Positions 46,935-56,036 of a stretch of 64,000 bases of DNA are shown here, in pieces (position 1 is the stretch's first letter; each line of letters begins with the position of its first letter). A model generated the notes under the pieces. That model was not told where the DNA came from, did no database searches, and saw nothing but the letters and a program-made list of their open reading frames with translations. The DNA lies in NCBI RefSeq assembly GCF_018138145.1, contig NZ_CP073104.1, forward strand, positions 6,601,001 to 6,665,000, in the 5' to 3' direction. Position numbers and translations under genes: made by a program. The stretch is from Pseudomonas sp. SCA2728.1_7. GTDB lineage: Bacteria > Pseudomonadota > Gammaproteobacteria > Pseudomonadales > Pseudomonadaceae.

Positions 46935-47348
46935 ATGTGCCCAACACCGACGGCGGATGCGCACCTTCCTGACGGATTGATTCTGGTGGTTGAGGATGAT
47001 CCGTTGATTCTGGAGTTTCTCTGCGAAATTCTTCAGGAGGAAGGTTTCAAGGTCGAGCCGCAGACCAGTGCCGACGCCGCATCACTTTACCTTGAGCAGA
47101 ACGCCCCGAACGTGGCGTTGCTACTGACCGACATCACCATGCCCGGCACCCTCAATGGCGCTGATCTGGCCAATCTGGTCGGCGACCGCTGGCCGGACAA
47201 ACCGGTGATGGTCATGTCCGGCTATGAAACGCCCGAGACCTCCGGGGTCAAGCATCCGGTGGCGTTCATCAAAAAGCCGTGGGCCATCGGTCAATTGCTC
47301 GACTGCGTCGACAGCGCCTTCAAATCCAAGGCACCGCGCCTGCACTGA
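46935..47348 (+). CDS. Single-domain response regulator (receiver only)
   Basis: A 137-residue CheY-like receiver. The acidic pair is DD in VVEDDPLILE and the phosphoacceptor Asp lies in LLLTDITMPG; the conserved Lys is in AFIKKPWAIG. There is no output domain. ATG 46935 is preceded by GGAG ten bases away; in-frame starts upstream exist. The partner kinase is not adjacent. The 200 bases upstream hold no other gene. Confidence 0.9.
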   Translation: MCPTPTADAHLPDGLILVVEDDPLILEFLCEILQEEGFKVEPQTSADAASLYLEQNAPNVALLLTDITMPGTLNGADLANLVGDRWPDKPVMVMSGYETPETSGVKHPVAFIKKPWAIGQLLDCVDSAFKSKAPRLH

Positions 47349-47417
47349 CACGCTGGGTGAATCGACCGGGCAAGTGGTACATTGCCCGCCCGGTCTTTTG
47401 CCAGAGGATGCGACCCT

Positions 47418-48083
47418 TTGTCTGCTCACGATGCTGTATTCGATCGCGCGTTCGGCGCGTTTCTGTTCGACATGGACGGCACTGTCCTCAACTCCATTGC
47501 CGCCGCCGAGCGGATCTGGGCAGCCTGGGCCGTGCGCCATGGCGTCGATGTGGAAACCTTTTTGCCGACCATTCATGGCGTGCGCGCCATCGATACCATC
47601 ACCCGTCTGAACCTGCCGGGGGTGGATGCCGAGGCGCAAGCGGCGTTTATCACCGAGGCGGAAATCGAAGACGTTGAAGGCATTGTCGAGATTCCCGGGG
47701 CGGCCGCGTTTCTCAACGGCCTGCCCAAGGATCGCTGGGCAATGGTGACCTCGGCGCCACGGGATCTGGCCTTGCGGCGCATGGCGGCGGCGGGGATTCC
47801 AGAGCCTGCGGTGATGATCACCGCTGAAGATGTGCAGGCGGGTAAACCTGATCCGGCCGGCTATTTACTGGCGGCCAAGAGACTGGGGCTGGAGCCGCGT
47901 GATTGCCTGATCTTCGAAGACGCCACGGTCGGCATTCAGGCTGCCGAAGCCGCCGGTGCGCCGTTGATGATCATCACCACGACGCATCAGCACCCCCTGG
48001 AAACGGCGCATGCGACGCTGGCCAGTTATGCTGACATCCGCGTCGCAGTCGACAGCAACGGCCTGCACCTGCAACGCAACTGA
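47418..48083 (+). CDS. HAD-family phosphatase / sugar-phosphate hydrolase
   Basis: A 221-residue haloacid dehalogenase-fold hydrolase. Motif I is FLFDMDGTVLNS, motif III KPDPAGYLLAAKRLG, motif IV CLIFEDATVGIQAAEAAG. The cap sequence fits the beta-phosphoglucomutase/2-deoxyglucose-6-phosphate phosphatase group. No ATG is available near the start; TTG 47418 with AGAGGA ten bases upstream fits best. A REP pair follows. Confidence 0.87.
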   Translation: MSAHDAVFDRAFGAFLFDMDGTVLNSIAAAERIWAAWAVRHGVDVETFLPTIHGVRAIDTITRLNLPGVDAEAQAAFITEAEIEDVEGIVEIPGAAAFLNGLPKDRWAMVTSAPRDLALRRMAAAGIPEPAVMITAEDVQAGKPDPAGYLLAAKRLGLEPRDCLIFEDATVGIQAAEAAGAPLMIITTTHQHPLETAHATLASYADIRVAVDSNGLHLQRN

Positions 48084-48098
48084 CACCCCCCAATCCCT

Positions 48099-48187
48099 TG
48101 TAGGAGTGAGCCTGCTCGCGATAGCGGTCTTTCAGTCAAATAAGTGTTGCCTGACACACCGCTATCGCGAGCAGGCTCACTCCTACA
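48099..48187. repeat. Paired REP palindrome (type TGTAGGAGTGAGCC)
   Basis: Perfect inverted arms between convergent HAD and methyltransferase genes. Confidence 0.92.
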
Positions 48188-48205
48188 GGGGACGGTGTTC
48201 GCAAA

Positions 48206-48865
48206 TCAATAAACCCCCGGCACCAACCGCCAACTCCGCGCACAATAAGCCTCGTACTCCGCCCCAAACTGCGCACGCAGCAGGGCTTCCTCCGAATGAA
48301 TCCGGGCAATCAACGGGATCAGCGTCAGCGCCGCCAGCATCAACCCGACCACCGAACGAAACGCCAGCGCCCAGCCCACGGCATTGACCACCAACCCCAG
48401 ATAACTCGGATTACGCAGGTGTTGATAGATGCCATCGGTGACCAAGCGGTGCCCCGGCTGAATCGCCACCAATCCACTGAACCGCCGCCCCAGCACAAAC
48501 ACCGGCCACAGCCTTAATACGCCGCCAATGATGAACAGCAGTGCGCCGAGCCAACGTACGCCTTCACCACCAAAGGTCCAGAAATTCACCCGGTCGCAAT
48601 AGGCCGGCAAGAAACCACTGACCAGACCAATCACCCCAAACGCCGGAATCACCCAGCGATTGGTGCGATCTTCACGTTCGCCAGAGCTGAGGTTGACCTC
48701 ACTGAACAGCGAAGCAATCACCATCGCCACCGTCGCCAGTGCGACGATCACCAGCGAACCGTGGGAAAAGAACATTGCCACACCGCCAATGCCCCACACC
48801 GCCAGCCCCAGATAAGCGAGAGTGGCGAGTACCGCGACGACGGTCATTTGCGCAGACATTTTCAT
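48206..48865 (-). CDS. Isoprenylcysteine carboxyl methyltransferase-like membrane protein
   Basis: A 219-residue integral membrane protein of the ICMT/PEMT family. About five membrane helices are visible, and the C-terminal half has HRLVTDGIYQHLRNPSYLGL, the SAM-binding signature of this family, plus EEALLRAQFGAEYEAYC. Bacterial substrates are unknown. ATG 48865 (MKMSAQMTVV) is preferred to an upstream TTG. The convergent gene is HAD. Confidence 0.85.
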   Translation of the reverse strand: MKMSAQMTVVAVLATLAYLGLAVWGIGGVAMFFSHGSLVIVALATVAMVIASLFSEVNLSSGEREDRTNRWVIPAFGVIGLVSGFLPAYCDRVNFWTFGGEGVRWLGALLFIIGGVLRLWPVFVLGRRFSGLVAIQPGHRLVTDGIYQHLRNPSYLGLVVNAVGWALAFRSVVGLMLAALTLIPLIARIHSEEALLRAQFGAEYEAYCARSWRLVPGVY

Positions 48866-48918
48866 GGTCAACTCACGGCTGGGTGCTGATCCGTTGAGTG
48901 TAGATCCACCGTAAAACC

Positions 48919-48942
48919 TGTGGGAGCAAGCTTGCTCGCGAA
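48919..48942. repeat. Single REP-like arm
   Basis: TGTGGGAGCAAGCTTGCTCG followed by CGAA, a variant of the GAGCGAGCC class with no partner arm nearby. It is itself palindromic around AAGCTT. Confidence 0.7.
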
Positions 48943-48951
48943 GGCGTTGGG

Positions 48952-49848
48952 TCAGTCGGCAGGTATCTCTTCGTCAGTCAGGACTTTGCGGAAGGTCTCG
49001 ACCAATGGCCGCAAATTGATTCGGTGCCACGCTGCCCACAATGGTGTGGTCAACGTCAGCCATGGCAGTTCACGCAACACCACACCCGGCGGTGCGTTAT
49101 GGCTCAAACCTTTCTGAATCATCGCAATCCCCAACCCCGACGCCACCAGCCCCAGCGCAGTAAACGGTTCAGTCGCCTGCATGCGCACATCCGGGGTGAA
49201 GCCGGCTCGGATGCAGGCGCTGACAAACTCATCGTTGGCATCCTGTCGCGGCTGCACGCCAATCCATTCCTGCTCGGCCAGATCCTCTGGACTCAACGCG
49301 GCTTGCTGCGCCAATGGATGATGTTCCGGCAACGCCAAGAGCATCGGCTCATCGAGCACCTGAAAGCTCAGCAGATCCGGATCGTCATCGGTCGGCGGCT
49401 CACTCACCAAGGCAATATCGAGACTACGCTGTCGCAGGCCCTCCAGTTGCTCGGCGGAGCTGAGGTTATACAACGCGACATGCACATTCGGCCGATCGGC
49501 GCGCAATACGCGCAGGGCATTGGGCAGGACTCCGGCGTGCATGGCGTTTTCGATATAGCCGATGCACAAGCCACCTTCTTCGCCGCGACCGAGACGCTTG
49601 CCTAGGGATTCCAGGCGATTGGCGTGGGTCAGCAGGGCGCGGGTTTCGGCGAGGAAAGTCTGACCGTCGCGGGTCAGACGAATGCGTTGCTGGCTGCGTT
49701 CGAACAGGGTCAGGCCCAGGCGCTCTTCGAGTTGGGCGATCTGCCGGCTCAGCGGCGACTGGGAAATATGCAGCCGTTCGGCAGCGCGGCCGACGTGTTC
49801 TTCCTCGGCGACGGCAACGAAATAGCGCAATTGGCGGATGTCGATCAT
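48952..49848 (-). CDS. LysR-family transcriptional regulator
   Basis: A 298-residue LysR activator/repressor. The N-terminal HTH is in FVAVAEEEHVGRAAERLHIS, QSPLSRQIAQLEERLGLTLF. The effector-binding domain follows (GLCIGYIENAMHAGVLPNAL, VASGLGIAMIQKGL). The start is ATG 49848 (MIDIRQLRYF). It is divergent from the aldo-keto reductase operon 113 bases away and probably controls it. Confidence 0.92.
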   Translation of the reverse strand: MIDIRQLRYFVAVAEEEHVGRAAERLHISQSPLSRQIAQLEERLGLTLFERSQQRIRLTRDGQTFLAETRALLTHANRLESLGKRLGRGEEGGLCIGYIENAMHAGVLPNALRVLRADRPNVHVALYNLSSAEQLEGLRQRSLDIALVSEPPTDDDPDLLSFQVLDEPMLLALPEHHPLAQQAALSPEDLAEQEWIGVQPRQDANDEFVSACIRAGFTPDVRMQATEPFTALGLVASGLGIAMIQKGLSHNAPPGVVLRELPWLTLTTPLWAAWHRINLRPLVETFRKVLTDEEIPAD

Positions 49849-49961
49849 GTCAGACCTGTAGGGACTCAAGTGCTTCGTATTATGTCTTGGACGGTCTCGG
49901 TGTCGCAATCTAGGATCTGCTCAACGGTCACACAGGCCCAGAACCTATCGAGGAAAAATCC

Positions 49962-50984
49962 ATGAGCTTGAAAGACAAACTGCCCGGCCAACTGGGCTTC
50001 GGCACCGCGCCACTGGGCAACATGTTCCGCGCCATTCCCGAGGCCGAAGCGCAAGCCACCGTACATGCTGCGTGGCATGCCGGCGTGCGTTACTTCGATA
50101 CCGCGCCGTTTTACGGTTCCGGTCTGTCGGAAATCCGCCTCGGCGAAGTACTGAAGCAATATAAGCGCGACGACTATGTGCTCAGCAGCAAGGTCGGCCG
50201 AGTGATTCTCGATGAAGTCGAAGACGCCGCCGCCCGTGATCTCGGCGAGAAAAGCGGCGTGTTCGAACACGGCCGCCCGAACAAGATCGTCAATGACTAC
50301 AGCGCCGATGCAACGCTGCGTTCGATCGAAGACAGCCTCAAACGCCTGCAAACCGATCGCCTCGACATCGTCTGGGTGCACGACATCGCGCAGGACTTCT
50401 ATGGCGATCAATGGCTGGAATACTTCAATCAGGCCCGCACTGGCGCATTCAAAGTGCTGACCCGCTTGCGCGAAGAAGGCGTGATCAAAGGCTGGGGCCT
50501 GGGCGTGAACAAAGTCGAGCCGTGCGAATTGACCCTCGACCTTACCGAAGCGCAACCGGATGGCTTTCTATTGGCTGGTCGCTACACGCTGCTCGACCAC
50601 GAACGTCCGTTGCAACGCCTGATGGATTCGGCCCTAGCGCAAAACGTTGAAATCGTCGTCGGTGGCCCTTATAGCTCGGGAATCCTGGCCGGTGGCTCGC
50701 ACTTCGAATACCAGCAGGCCAGCCCTGAAGTCATCGCCAAGGTCGAGCAGATCAAACGCATCGCCGCTGCTTACAACGTCGATGTAAAAGCCGCTGCGCT
50801 ACAGTTCTCGCTGGCCAATCCCGCTGTTGCGGCGGTGATTCCCGGCGCGAGCAAACCCGGTCGTATCGCTGAAGATGTCGCGGCGCTGTCGGCGACCATT
50901 CCTGCCGGATTCTGGCAGGCCATGCGCGACGCGAAACTGGTTTCCGAACGTGCACCATTGCCAATCGATGAGGTGAAAGCATGA
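49962..50984 (+). CDS. Aldo/keto reductase
   Basis: A 340-residue NAD(P)-dependent reductase of the TIM-barrel AKR fold, similar to D-threo-aldose 1-dehydrogenase and pyridoxal 4-dehydrogenase. Visible landmarks are GFGTAPLGNMF, the catalytic-Asp/Tyr region GVRYFDTAPFYGSGLSE, the lysine in VLSSKVGR and DRLDIVWVHDI. ATG 49962 starts it. It overlaps the SDR gene by ATGA, so the two are translationally coupled. The substrate is not known; sugars or aldehydes are likely. Confidence 0.9.
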   Translation: MSLKDKLPGQLGFGTAPLGNMFRAIPEAEAQATVHAAWHAGVRYFDTAPFYGSGLSEIRLGEVLKQYKRDDYVLSSKVGRVILDEVEDAAARDLGEKSGVFEHGRPNKIVNDYSADATLRSIEDSLKRLQTDRLDIVWVHDIAQDFYGDQWLEYFNQARTGAFKVLTRLREEGVIKGWGLGVNKVEPCELTLDLTEAQPDGFLLAGRYTLLDHERPLQRLMDSALAQNVEIVVGGPYSSGILAGGSHFEYQQASPEVIAKVEQIKRIAAAYNVDVKAAALQFSLANPAVAAVIPGASKPGRIAEDVAALSATIPAGFWQAMRDAKLVSERAPLPIDEVKA

Positions 50985-51778
50985 AGATTGATCTGAGTGG
51001 AAAACTGGCCATCGTCAGCGGCAGCACCGCCGGCATTGGACTGGGCATCAGCCAGTCGCTGGCCGAATCCGGCGCCACCGTGGTGGTGATCGGTCGCGAT
51101 ACCGCCAAGGTCGATCAGGCGCTGGCGAGCATTCGCGAGAAAGTGCAGGGCGCGCAATTGCGTGGTTTGACGGCTGATCTGGGCACCGCCGAAGGCGCGC
51201 AAAAACTGTTCGCCGCTGAACCGCGCGCGGACATTCTGGTGAACAACCTCGGCATCTTCGACGCCGTGGATTTCTTCGAAGCGCCGGACAGCGAGTGGAC
51301 GCGTTTCTATGAGGTCAACGTGATTTCCGGCGTGCGTCTGGCGCGGCATTATGTGCCGGCAATGGTCGAGCAGGGTTGGGGCCGGGTGATCTTCCTGTCC
51401 TCCGAGTCTGGCGTGGCCACGCCAGCGGACATGATCAACTACGGCGTGACCAAAAGCGCCAATCTGGCGGTTTCCCATGGTCTGGCCAAACGTCTGGCTG
51501 GCACCGGGGTGACCGTCAATGCGATCCTGCCGGGGCCGACCTTCACCGATGGCCTGCAAGACATGCTCAAGGATGCCGCCGCCGAATCCGGGCGCAACCT
51601 GCGCGATGAGGCCGACGCCTTTGTGCGCAAGGCGCGGCCGACCTCGATCATCCAGCGCGTGGCGGATGTTGAAGAGGTCGCGCATCTGGTCACCTACATC
51701 GCTTCGCCGCTGTCGTCGGCCACCACCGGCGCCGCTTTGCGTGTCGATGGCGGCGTGGTTGACAGCCTGACTATCTGA
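50981..51778 (+). CDS. Short-chain dehydrogenase/reductase
   Basis: A 265-residue SDR with the NAD(P) motif GSTAGIGLGISQSLA. The catalytic Tyr-x3-Lys appears in INYGVTKSANLAVSHG, and the Ser in FLSSESG. PGPTFTDG follows the active site. It overlaps the aldo/keto reductase gene and precedes an SRPBCC gene by 21 bases. Coupled SDR and AKR enzymes suggest a short catabolic or detoxification route for one carbonyl substrate (inference). Confidence 0.91.
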   Translation: MKIDLSGKLAIVSGSTAGIGLGISQSLAESGATVVVIGRDTAKVDQALASIREKVQGAQLRGLTADLGTAEGAQKLFAAEPRADILVNNLGIFDAVDFFEAPDSEWTRFYEVNVISGVRLARHYVPAMVEQGWGRVIFLSSESGVATPADMINYGVTKSANLAVSHGLAKRLAGTGVTVNAILPGPTFTDGLQDMLKDAAAESGRNLRDEADAFVRKARPTSIIQRVADVEEVAHLVTYIASPLSSATTGAALRVDGGVVDSLTI

Positions 51779-51799
51779 ATTCTGGAGAGACGTTTATTT

Positions 51800-52210
51800 A
51801 TGCCAACAGCATCCGCAACCATCGACATCCCGGCCTCGGCCGATCAGGTCTGGCAATTGATCGGCGGCTTCAACACGCTGCCCGATTGGCTGCCGTTTAT
51901 TCCCAACAGTGAGCTGAGCGACGGCGGCCGCGTGCGCACCCTGCAAACCGCTGACGGCGGCGTGGTGGTCGAGCGACTGCAAGCGTTCGACAACGCCGCG
52001 AAAACCTACAGCTATTCGATTGAACAGGCGCCGTTCCCGGCGACGGATTATCTGGCAACCATCAAGGTTGAAGCACAGGGGCAGGGCGCACGGGTGACGT
52101 GGTCGGGGCGCTTCAACGCCAAAGGCGTGAGTGATGAAGAAGTGGTGGCGTTGTTTAACGGCATCTATCAGGGTGGCCTCGAGGCACTGCGAGCCAATTA
52201 CCCAACCTGA
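51800..52210 (+). CDS. SRPBCC (START/PYR)-fold protein
   Basis: A 136-residue ligand-binding protein of the polyketide cyclase/Bet v1 superfamily. It begins ATIDIPASADQVWQLIGGF, a classic strand-helix start, and contains WLPFIPNSELSDGGRVR and VTWSGRFNAKG. It may bind or isomerise the metabolite handled by the two reductases upstream. It ends the LysR-linked operon; a REP pair follows. Confidence 0.85.
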   Translation: MPTASATIDIPASADQVWQLIGGFNTLPDWLPFIPNSELSDGGRVRTLQTADGGVVVERLQAFDNAAKTYSYSIEQAPFPATDYLATIKVEAQGQGARVTWSGRFNAKGVSDEEVVALFNGIYQGGLEALRANYPT

Positions 52211-52228
52211 TCAACACCACGATCCAAT

Positions 52229-52317
52229 GTAGGAGTGAGCCTGCTCGCGATCGCGGTGTGTCAGTCAAAAAAGATATCGACTGACACGACGCCATCGCGA
52301 GCAGGCTCACTCCTACA
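52229..52317. repeat. Paired REP palindrome (type TGTAGGAGTGAGCC)
   Basis: Inverted arms between convergent SRPBCC and histidine kinase genes. Confidence 0.92.
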
Positions 52318-52342
52318 GGTTGTGCATTTCAAATATAAAAGG

Positions 52343-53737
52343 TCAGGAATTCTCGATCAGGCTCTGCCGGCAATCGAGCACCAGTTTCGCCCCACCCAGA
52401 TCACTGCTGCCGACTTCAAGACTGAAGCCATGCAGACTGACAATCGCCGCCACAATCGACAATCCGAGGCCAAAGCCACCCTGCGGCTGCCCACCCTCGG
52501 CGCGATAAAACCGCTGGAACACCGCCTCACGCTCAGCCTCGGGAATCCCCGGTCCTGAGTCGTGCACTTCAATCCGCGTCTGCCCACCCGCGTTGACCCC
52601 ACGCAACATCACCGTGCCGCCCGGCGGGGTGAACTTGATCGAGTTGCTCAGCAGATTCGCCAAGGCCTCGAACAACAACGCCCGATCACCATTGAGTGGC
52701 GGCAGCGTCTCCGGCATGTTCAAGTCGAAGCGCAGCTCGCCTTCCTCGGCCAGTGGCAGATAAAACTCATGCAGTTCTTCCAGCAATTGCACCGGGTCGA
52801 GCTCGACAAAACCTGAGCGGCGCTGGCGATCTTCCAGTTCGGAAATCCGTAACAACCCGCGAAACCGTGCCATCAGCGTGTCCGCTTCAGCGAGCACCAG
52901 ATCCAGCTGCGCCGCTTCCTGCGAGCCTTCGCCGGCCTGCTGCTGCATGCGATACAGCTGCGCGCGCAGGCGCGTCAGTGGCGTGCGCAAATCATGGGCG
53001 ATGTTGTCGCAGACGCCTTTGACTTCATTCATCAAACGCTCGATGCGTTCGAGCATGGCGTTGACGATGGCGGCGAGCATGTCCAGTTCATCGCGGCGAT
53101 TGGACAGCGGCAAACGGTGCGTCAGATCGCCGGCCACAATCGCTTGGGCGCTGTCCTGAATCGCTCGAATCCGTCGTAACGGCCGCCGCCGCAGCAGATG
53201 CCAACCGGCAATCCCCGGCAGAATCGTCAGCGACACGCCCCAGAACAACGCATGCAAAATGATCCGCGTCACCGCAAACAGCGAGCCGTTGTCGCGCAAC
53301 AACACCAGCCAGCGCCCATCGCGGGTTTGCGTGGCGACTGCGTCGCAGCTGTCATTGGGCAGGGTCGGGTCATCGGAGTCGGCGCAGTCGGCGAGCATGT
53401 GGATCTTGCCGTCCAGCGGCAGGCCCTCGGGAATCTGCTGCAAGGCGCCGCCGAGGTAAACGCCGTCGGCATCGAACAAGCCATAAGCGTCGATGCCGCG
53501 AATATCGAAAGTCATGCTGGCGGCGAGGGCGTCTTCCAGTTGCTCACCGCGAAAGTGCGAGAACAGGTGCTGACGTTGCATCAGCGAATGTTTGGCGAGG
53601 TTGTCGAGGTAGCCGGAGACCTCGTAATACATGACCCCCATGAGGATCGCGCTCCATGCCACGAACAGCGAACTGTACAGTGCCAGCAAGCGGCTGCTGG
53701 AGGAACGCCAGCCGTCAGACGGGTTCGGCAATGACAT
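52343..53737 (-). CDS. Membrane sensor histidine kinase
   Basis: A 464-residue kinase. Membrane segments lie near residues 16-37 and 157-178 and enclose a periplasmic sensor of about 120 residues, with Cys118 and Cys131 that may form a disulfide. A HAMP domain follows, then HisKA with the phosphorylated His248 in DNIAHDLRTPLTRLR. The ATPase shows NLLSNSIKF (N box) and DSGPGIPEAERE and GGFGLGLSIVAAI (G boxes). It overlaps the response-regulator gene by 23 bases. The signal is unknown. Confidence 0.93.
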   Translation of the reverse strand: MSLPNPSDGWRSSSSRLLALYSSLFVAWSAILMGVMYYEVSGYLDNLAKHSLMQRQHLFSHFRGEQLEDALAASMTFDIRGIDAYGLFDADGVYLGGALQQIPEGLPLDGKIHMLADCADSDDPTLPNDSCDAVATQTRDGRWLVLLRDNGSLFAVTRIILHALFWGVSLTILPGIAGWHLLRRRPLRRIRAIQDSAQAIVAGDLTHRLPLSNRRDELDMLAAIVNAMLERIERLMNEVKGVCDNIAHDLRTPLTRLRAQLYRMQQQAGEGSQEAAQLDLVLAEADTLMARFRGLLRISELEDRQRRSGFVELDPVQLLEELHEFYLPLAEEGELRFDLNMPETLPPLNGDRALLFEALANLLSNSIKFTPPGGTVMLRGVNAGGQTRIEVHDSGPGIPEAEREAVFQRFYRAEGGQPQGGFGLGLSIVAAIVSLHGFSLEVGSSDLGGAKLVLDCRQSLIENS

Positions 53738-54398
53738 AGCCGGAGCCCCGTACCGTGCGGATCAGCGGCACATGGCCGACGGCGTCGATCTTCTTACGCA
53801 GACGGCCGATGTGCACGTCGATCAGGTTGGTGCCGGGGTCGAAGTGATAACCCCAGACCTCTTCGAAAATCATCATCCGCGAAAGGATCTGGCCGCTGTT
53901 GCGCATGAGGAATTCGAGCAACTTGTACTCGGTCGGCAACAGCGTCAGCACTTGTTCGGCACGGCGCGCTTCGTGGCTGATCAAGTCCAGTTCGAGGTCG
54001 GCTACCTGCAGGGTCGTCGCTTGAGTCGCGCCGCTGTTCTGCCGACGCAGCAACACTTCAACCCGTGCGGCCATTTCATCGGTGGCGAACGGTTTCGTCA
54101 GGTAATCATCGCCGCCAGCGCGCAAGCCGCGCACACGCTCGTCGACATCGGAGAGGGCGCTGATCATCAAAATCGGTGTGGCCACGCCCATGGTGCGCAG
54201 GGTGGTGACGATGGCCAGGCCATCAAGTTCGGGCAGCATGCGGTCGAGGGTGATCAGGTCGTAGTTGCCGCTCACGGCGCGGTCGAGGCCTTCGCGACCA
54301 TTGTCGACCCAGTCGACTTCCAGCCCGTGGCTGCTCAGTTCGGCGACGATTTCCCGCGCGGTCACGGCGTCGTCTTCGATGGTCAAGATACGAGTCAT
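53715..54398 (-). CDS. OmpR-family response regulator
   Basis: A 227-residue regulator: an N-terminal receiver with ILTIEDDAVTAREIV, phosphoacceptor Asp in LITLDRMLPELDG and Lys in YLTKPFATDE, then a winged-helix DNA-binding domain ending LIDVHIGRLRKKIDAVGHVP and VRGSGYVIAEPV. The start ATG 54398 (MTRILTIEDD) is inside a longer frame. It is the upstream gene of the pair and overlaps the kinase gene start. Confidence 0.94.
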   Translation of the reverse strand: MTRILTIEDDAVTAREIVAELSSHGLEVDWVDNGREGLDRAVSGNYDLITLDRMLPELDGLAIVTTLRTMGVATPILMISALSDVDERVRGLRAGGDDYLTKPFATDEMAARVEVLLRRQNSGATQATTLQVADLELDLISHEARRAEQVLTLLPTEYKLLEFLMRNSGQILSRMMIFEEVWGYHFDPGTNLIDVHIGRLRKKIDAVGHVPLIRTVRGSGYVIAEPV

Positions 54399-54564
54399 AG
54401 GCAGGCCTGCTGATCGGTTCAAACGGAATGGCAGCATTTTGCCAAGAAATTCCGGCGACGCTTTAAATTAACTTTCATGTTGTAGCTGTCGTTTGCGCGC
54501 CTTGGGGATTTATTTGCCGCAACGTTGATATCATCTGGCCACAATTTCCATCAGGAGTGGTGCC

Positions 54565-54900
54565 GTGCGTCTTTCGATTCGCCGTGGCTGGATGCCGATC
54601 ACCGGTCTGCTGCTGGTGCTGTTCAGCGCCTCGGCATGGGCCGCCAACACGCCGTGTTCCGGCAAAAAAGGCGGGATCGATCGCTGCGACGGCGATCTGT
54701 TCCTATGCAATGACGGCTCCATCAGCGGCTCGAAGAAAAGCTGTGCGGCGATGTTTGGCGAGCGCCAGCAGGCCCGTCCGCAAAACCTCCTGCAAAGTGA
54801 TGATGGCTGCGCCTGCGGCACCGGCTCGTTTTGCACTGGCCCGCGTGGCGGGGTTTATTGCCTTACGCCCAGCGGTAACAAGAGCTACAAACGCAAATAA
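54565..54900 (+). CDS. Cysteine-rich secreted protein of unknown function
   Basis: A 111-residue exported protein. The signal peptide (residues 1-26, ending SAWAA) leaves a mature part with eight cysteines (TPCSG, DRCDG, FLCNDG, KKSCAAMF, GCAC, FCTGP, YCLTP), probably four disulfides. It has many glycines and lysines. GTG 54565 follows CAGGAG. I do not recognise a named family and cannot exclude an extracellular inhibitor or a host-directed role. Confidence 0.75.
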   Translation: MRLSIRRGWMPITGLLLVLFSASAWAANTPCSGKKGGIDRCDGDLFLCNDGSISGSKKSCAAMFGERQQARPQNLLQSDDGCACGTGSFCTGPRGGVYCLTPSGNKSYKRK

Positions 54901-55091
54901 CCGGCATTTGTGCCATGCATAAAACCCGCTGTTATTCGGCCCTTGTTGCAATTTGCATGGAATGAGGAAGTTCATTCTTTCTAAGTGATTGAAAACAGAC
55001 GATTTATTTAATTTCTGCGAATGGCACGGTCGCTGCAATTCATCTGATGACGAGTTGTAACACCATTTTTCATGCCTGGAGCAGAACAACA

Positions 55092-56021
55092 ATGAGTAGA
55101 TCCCCTGATGGGTTTTATCCCGCCGTTGAAGAGTCGAGCAGCGTTTCGGGCGTGTCCTGGGGCGCGATTTTCGCCGGTGCTGCGGCTGCCGCTGCGCTGT
55201 CGATGATTTTGGTCCTGCTCGGATTCGGTTTGGGTTTCTCTGCTGTTTCACCGTGGGCCGGAGAGGGCGTCAGCGCCAAGGGCCTGGGCATTTCCACGAT
55301 CGTCTGGCTGGCGGCGACGCAAATCATCGCTTCCGGCATGGGCGGCTACATCGCCGGTCGCCTGCGGGTGAAGTGGGCGAACATGCACGGCGATGAAGTG
55401 TATTTCCGCGACACCGCGCACGGCTTCCTTGCCTGGTGTGTGGCGACGTTGGTCACTGCGGTGCTGGTGGTCGGCTCGGTCAGCAGCGTCATCAGTGGTG
55501 GTGTGCAGGCCGGTGCCAGTGTGGCCGGCGGTGCTGCCAGCGCGATGACCCAAGCGGCAGGTACCGCTGCGGCCAACACCGACAGCAACCAGTACGGTTA
55601 CTACATCGACAGTCTGTTCCGCGATGACCGTCCGGCGTCCGTCAGCGATGACGCGGCCCATGGTGCCGTGGCCCGCATCTTCGCGCAAAGCCTGGCCAAC
55701 GGTCAGATGAGTGCCGAAGACCGTACCTACCTTGCGCAACTGGTGGCGCAACGGACCAACCTGACTCAAGCCGATGCCGAGCGCCGCGTCGATGAGATCT
55801 ACGCCCGCACTCAGAAAGCCCTGGCCGACGCCAAGCTGAAAGCTCAACAAGCTGCCGACACCGCCGCGAAAGTCGCTGCCTGGACCTCGCTGTGGATGTT
55901 CATCTCGCTGTTGGCCGGTGCGTTCTTCGCTAGCCTCGCGGCCACCTACGGCGGTCGTCGTCGGGATGCCGTCGAGTACGTTGAAGTCGACACCTACACC
56001 ACGACCACTCCAGTCCGTTAA
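55092..56021 (+). CDS. Inner-membrane protein of unknown function
   Basis: A 309-residue protein with four hydrophobic regions: WGAIFAGAAAAAALSMILVL near residue 23, the glycine-rich IIASGMGGYIAGRLRV, LAWCVATLVTAVLVVGSVSS, and a late WTSLWMFISLLAGAFFASL. Between them lies an acidic soluble loop with a coiled-coil-like AYARTQKALADAKLKAQQAA stretch. The C-terminus is TYTTTTPVR. The family is common in Pseudomonas but unnamed here. It is followed 15 bases later by a 24-residue reading frame. Confidence 0.75.
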   Translation: MSRSPDGFYPAVEESSSVSGVSWGAIFAGAAAAAALSMILVLLGFGLGFSAVSPWAGEGVSAKGLGISTIVWLAATQIIASGMGGYIAGRLRVKWANMHGDEVYFRDTAHGFLAWCVATLVTAVLVVGSVSSVISGGVQAGASVAGGAASAMTQAAGTAAANTDSNQYGYYIDSLFRDDRPASVSDDAAHGAVARIFAQSLANGQMSAEDRTYLAQLVAQRTNLTQADAERRVDEIYARTQKALADAKLKAQQAADTAAKVAAWTSLWMFISLLAGAFFASLAATYGGRRRDAVEYVEVDTYTTTTPVR

Positions 56022-56036
56022 ACAAGGAGCATCACC

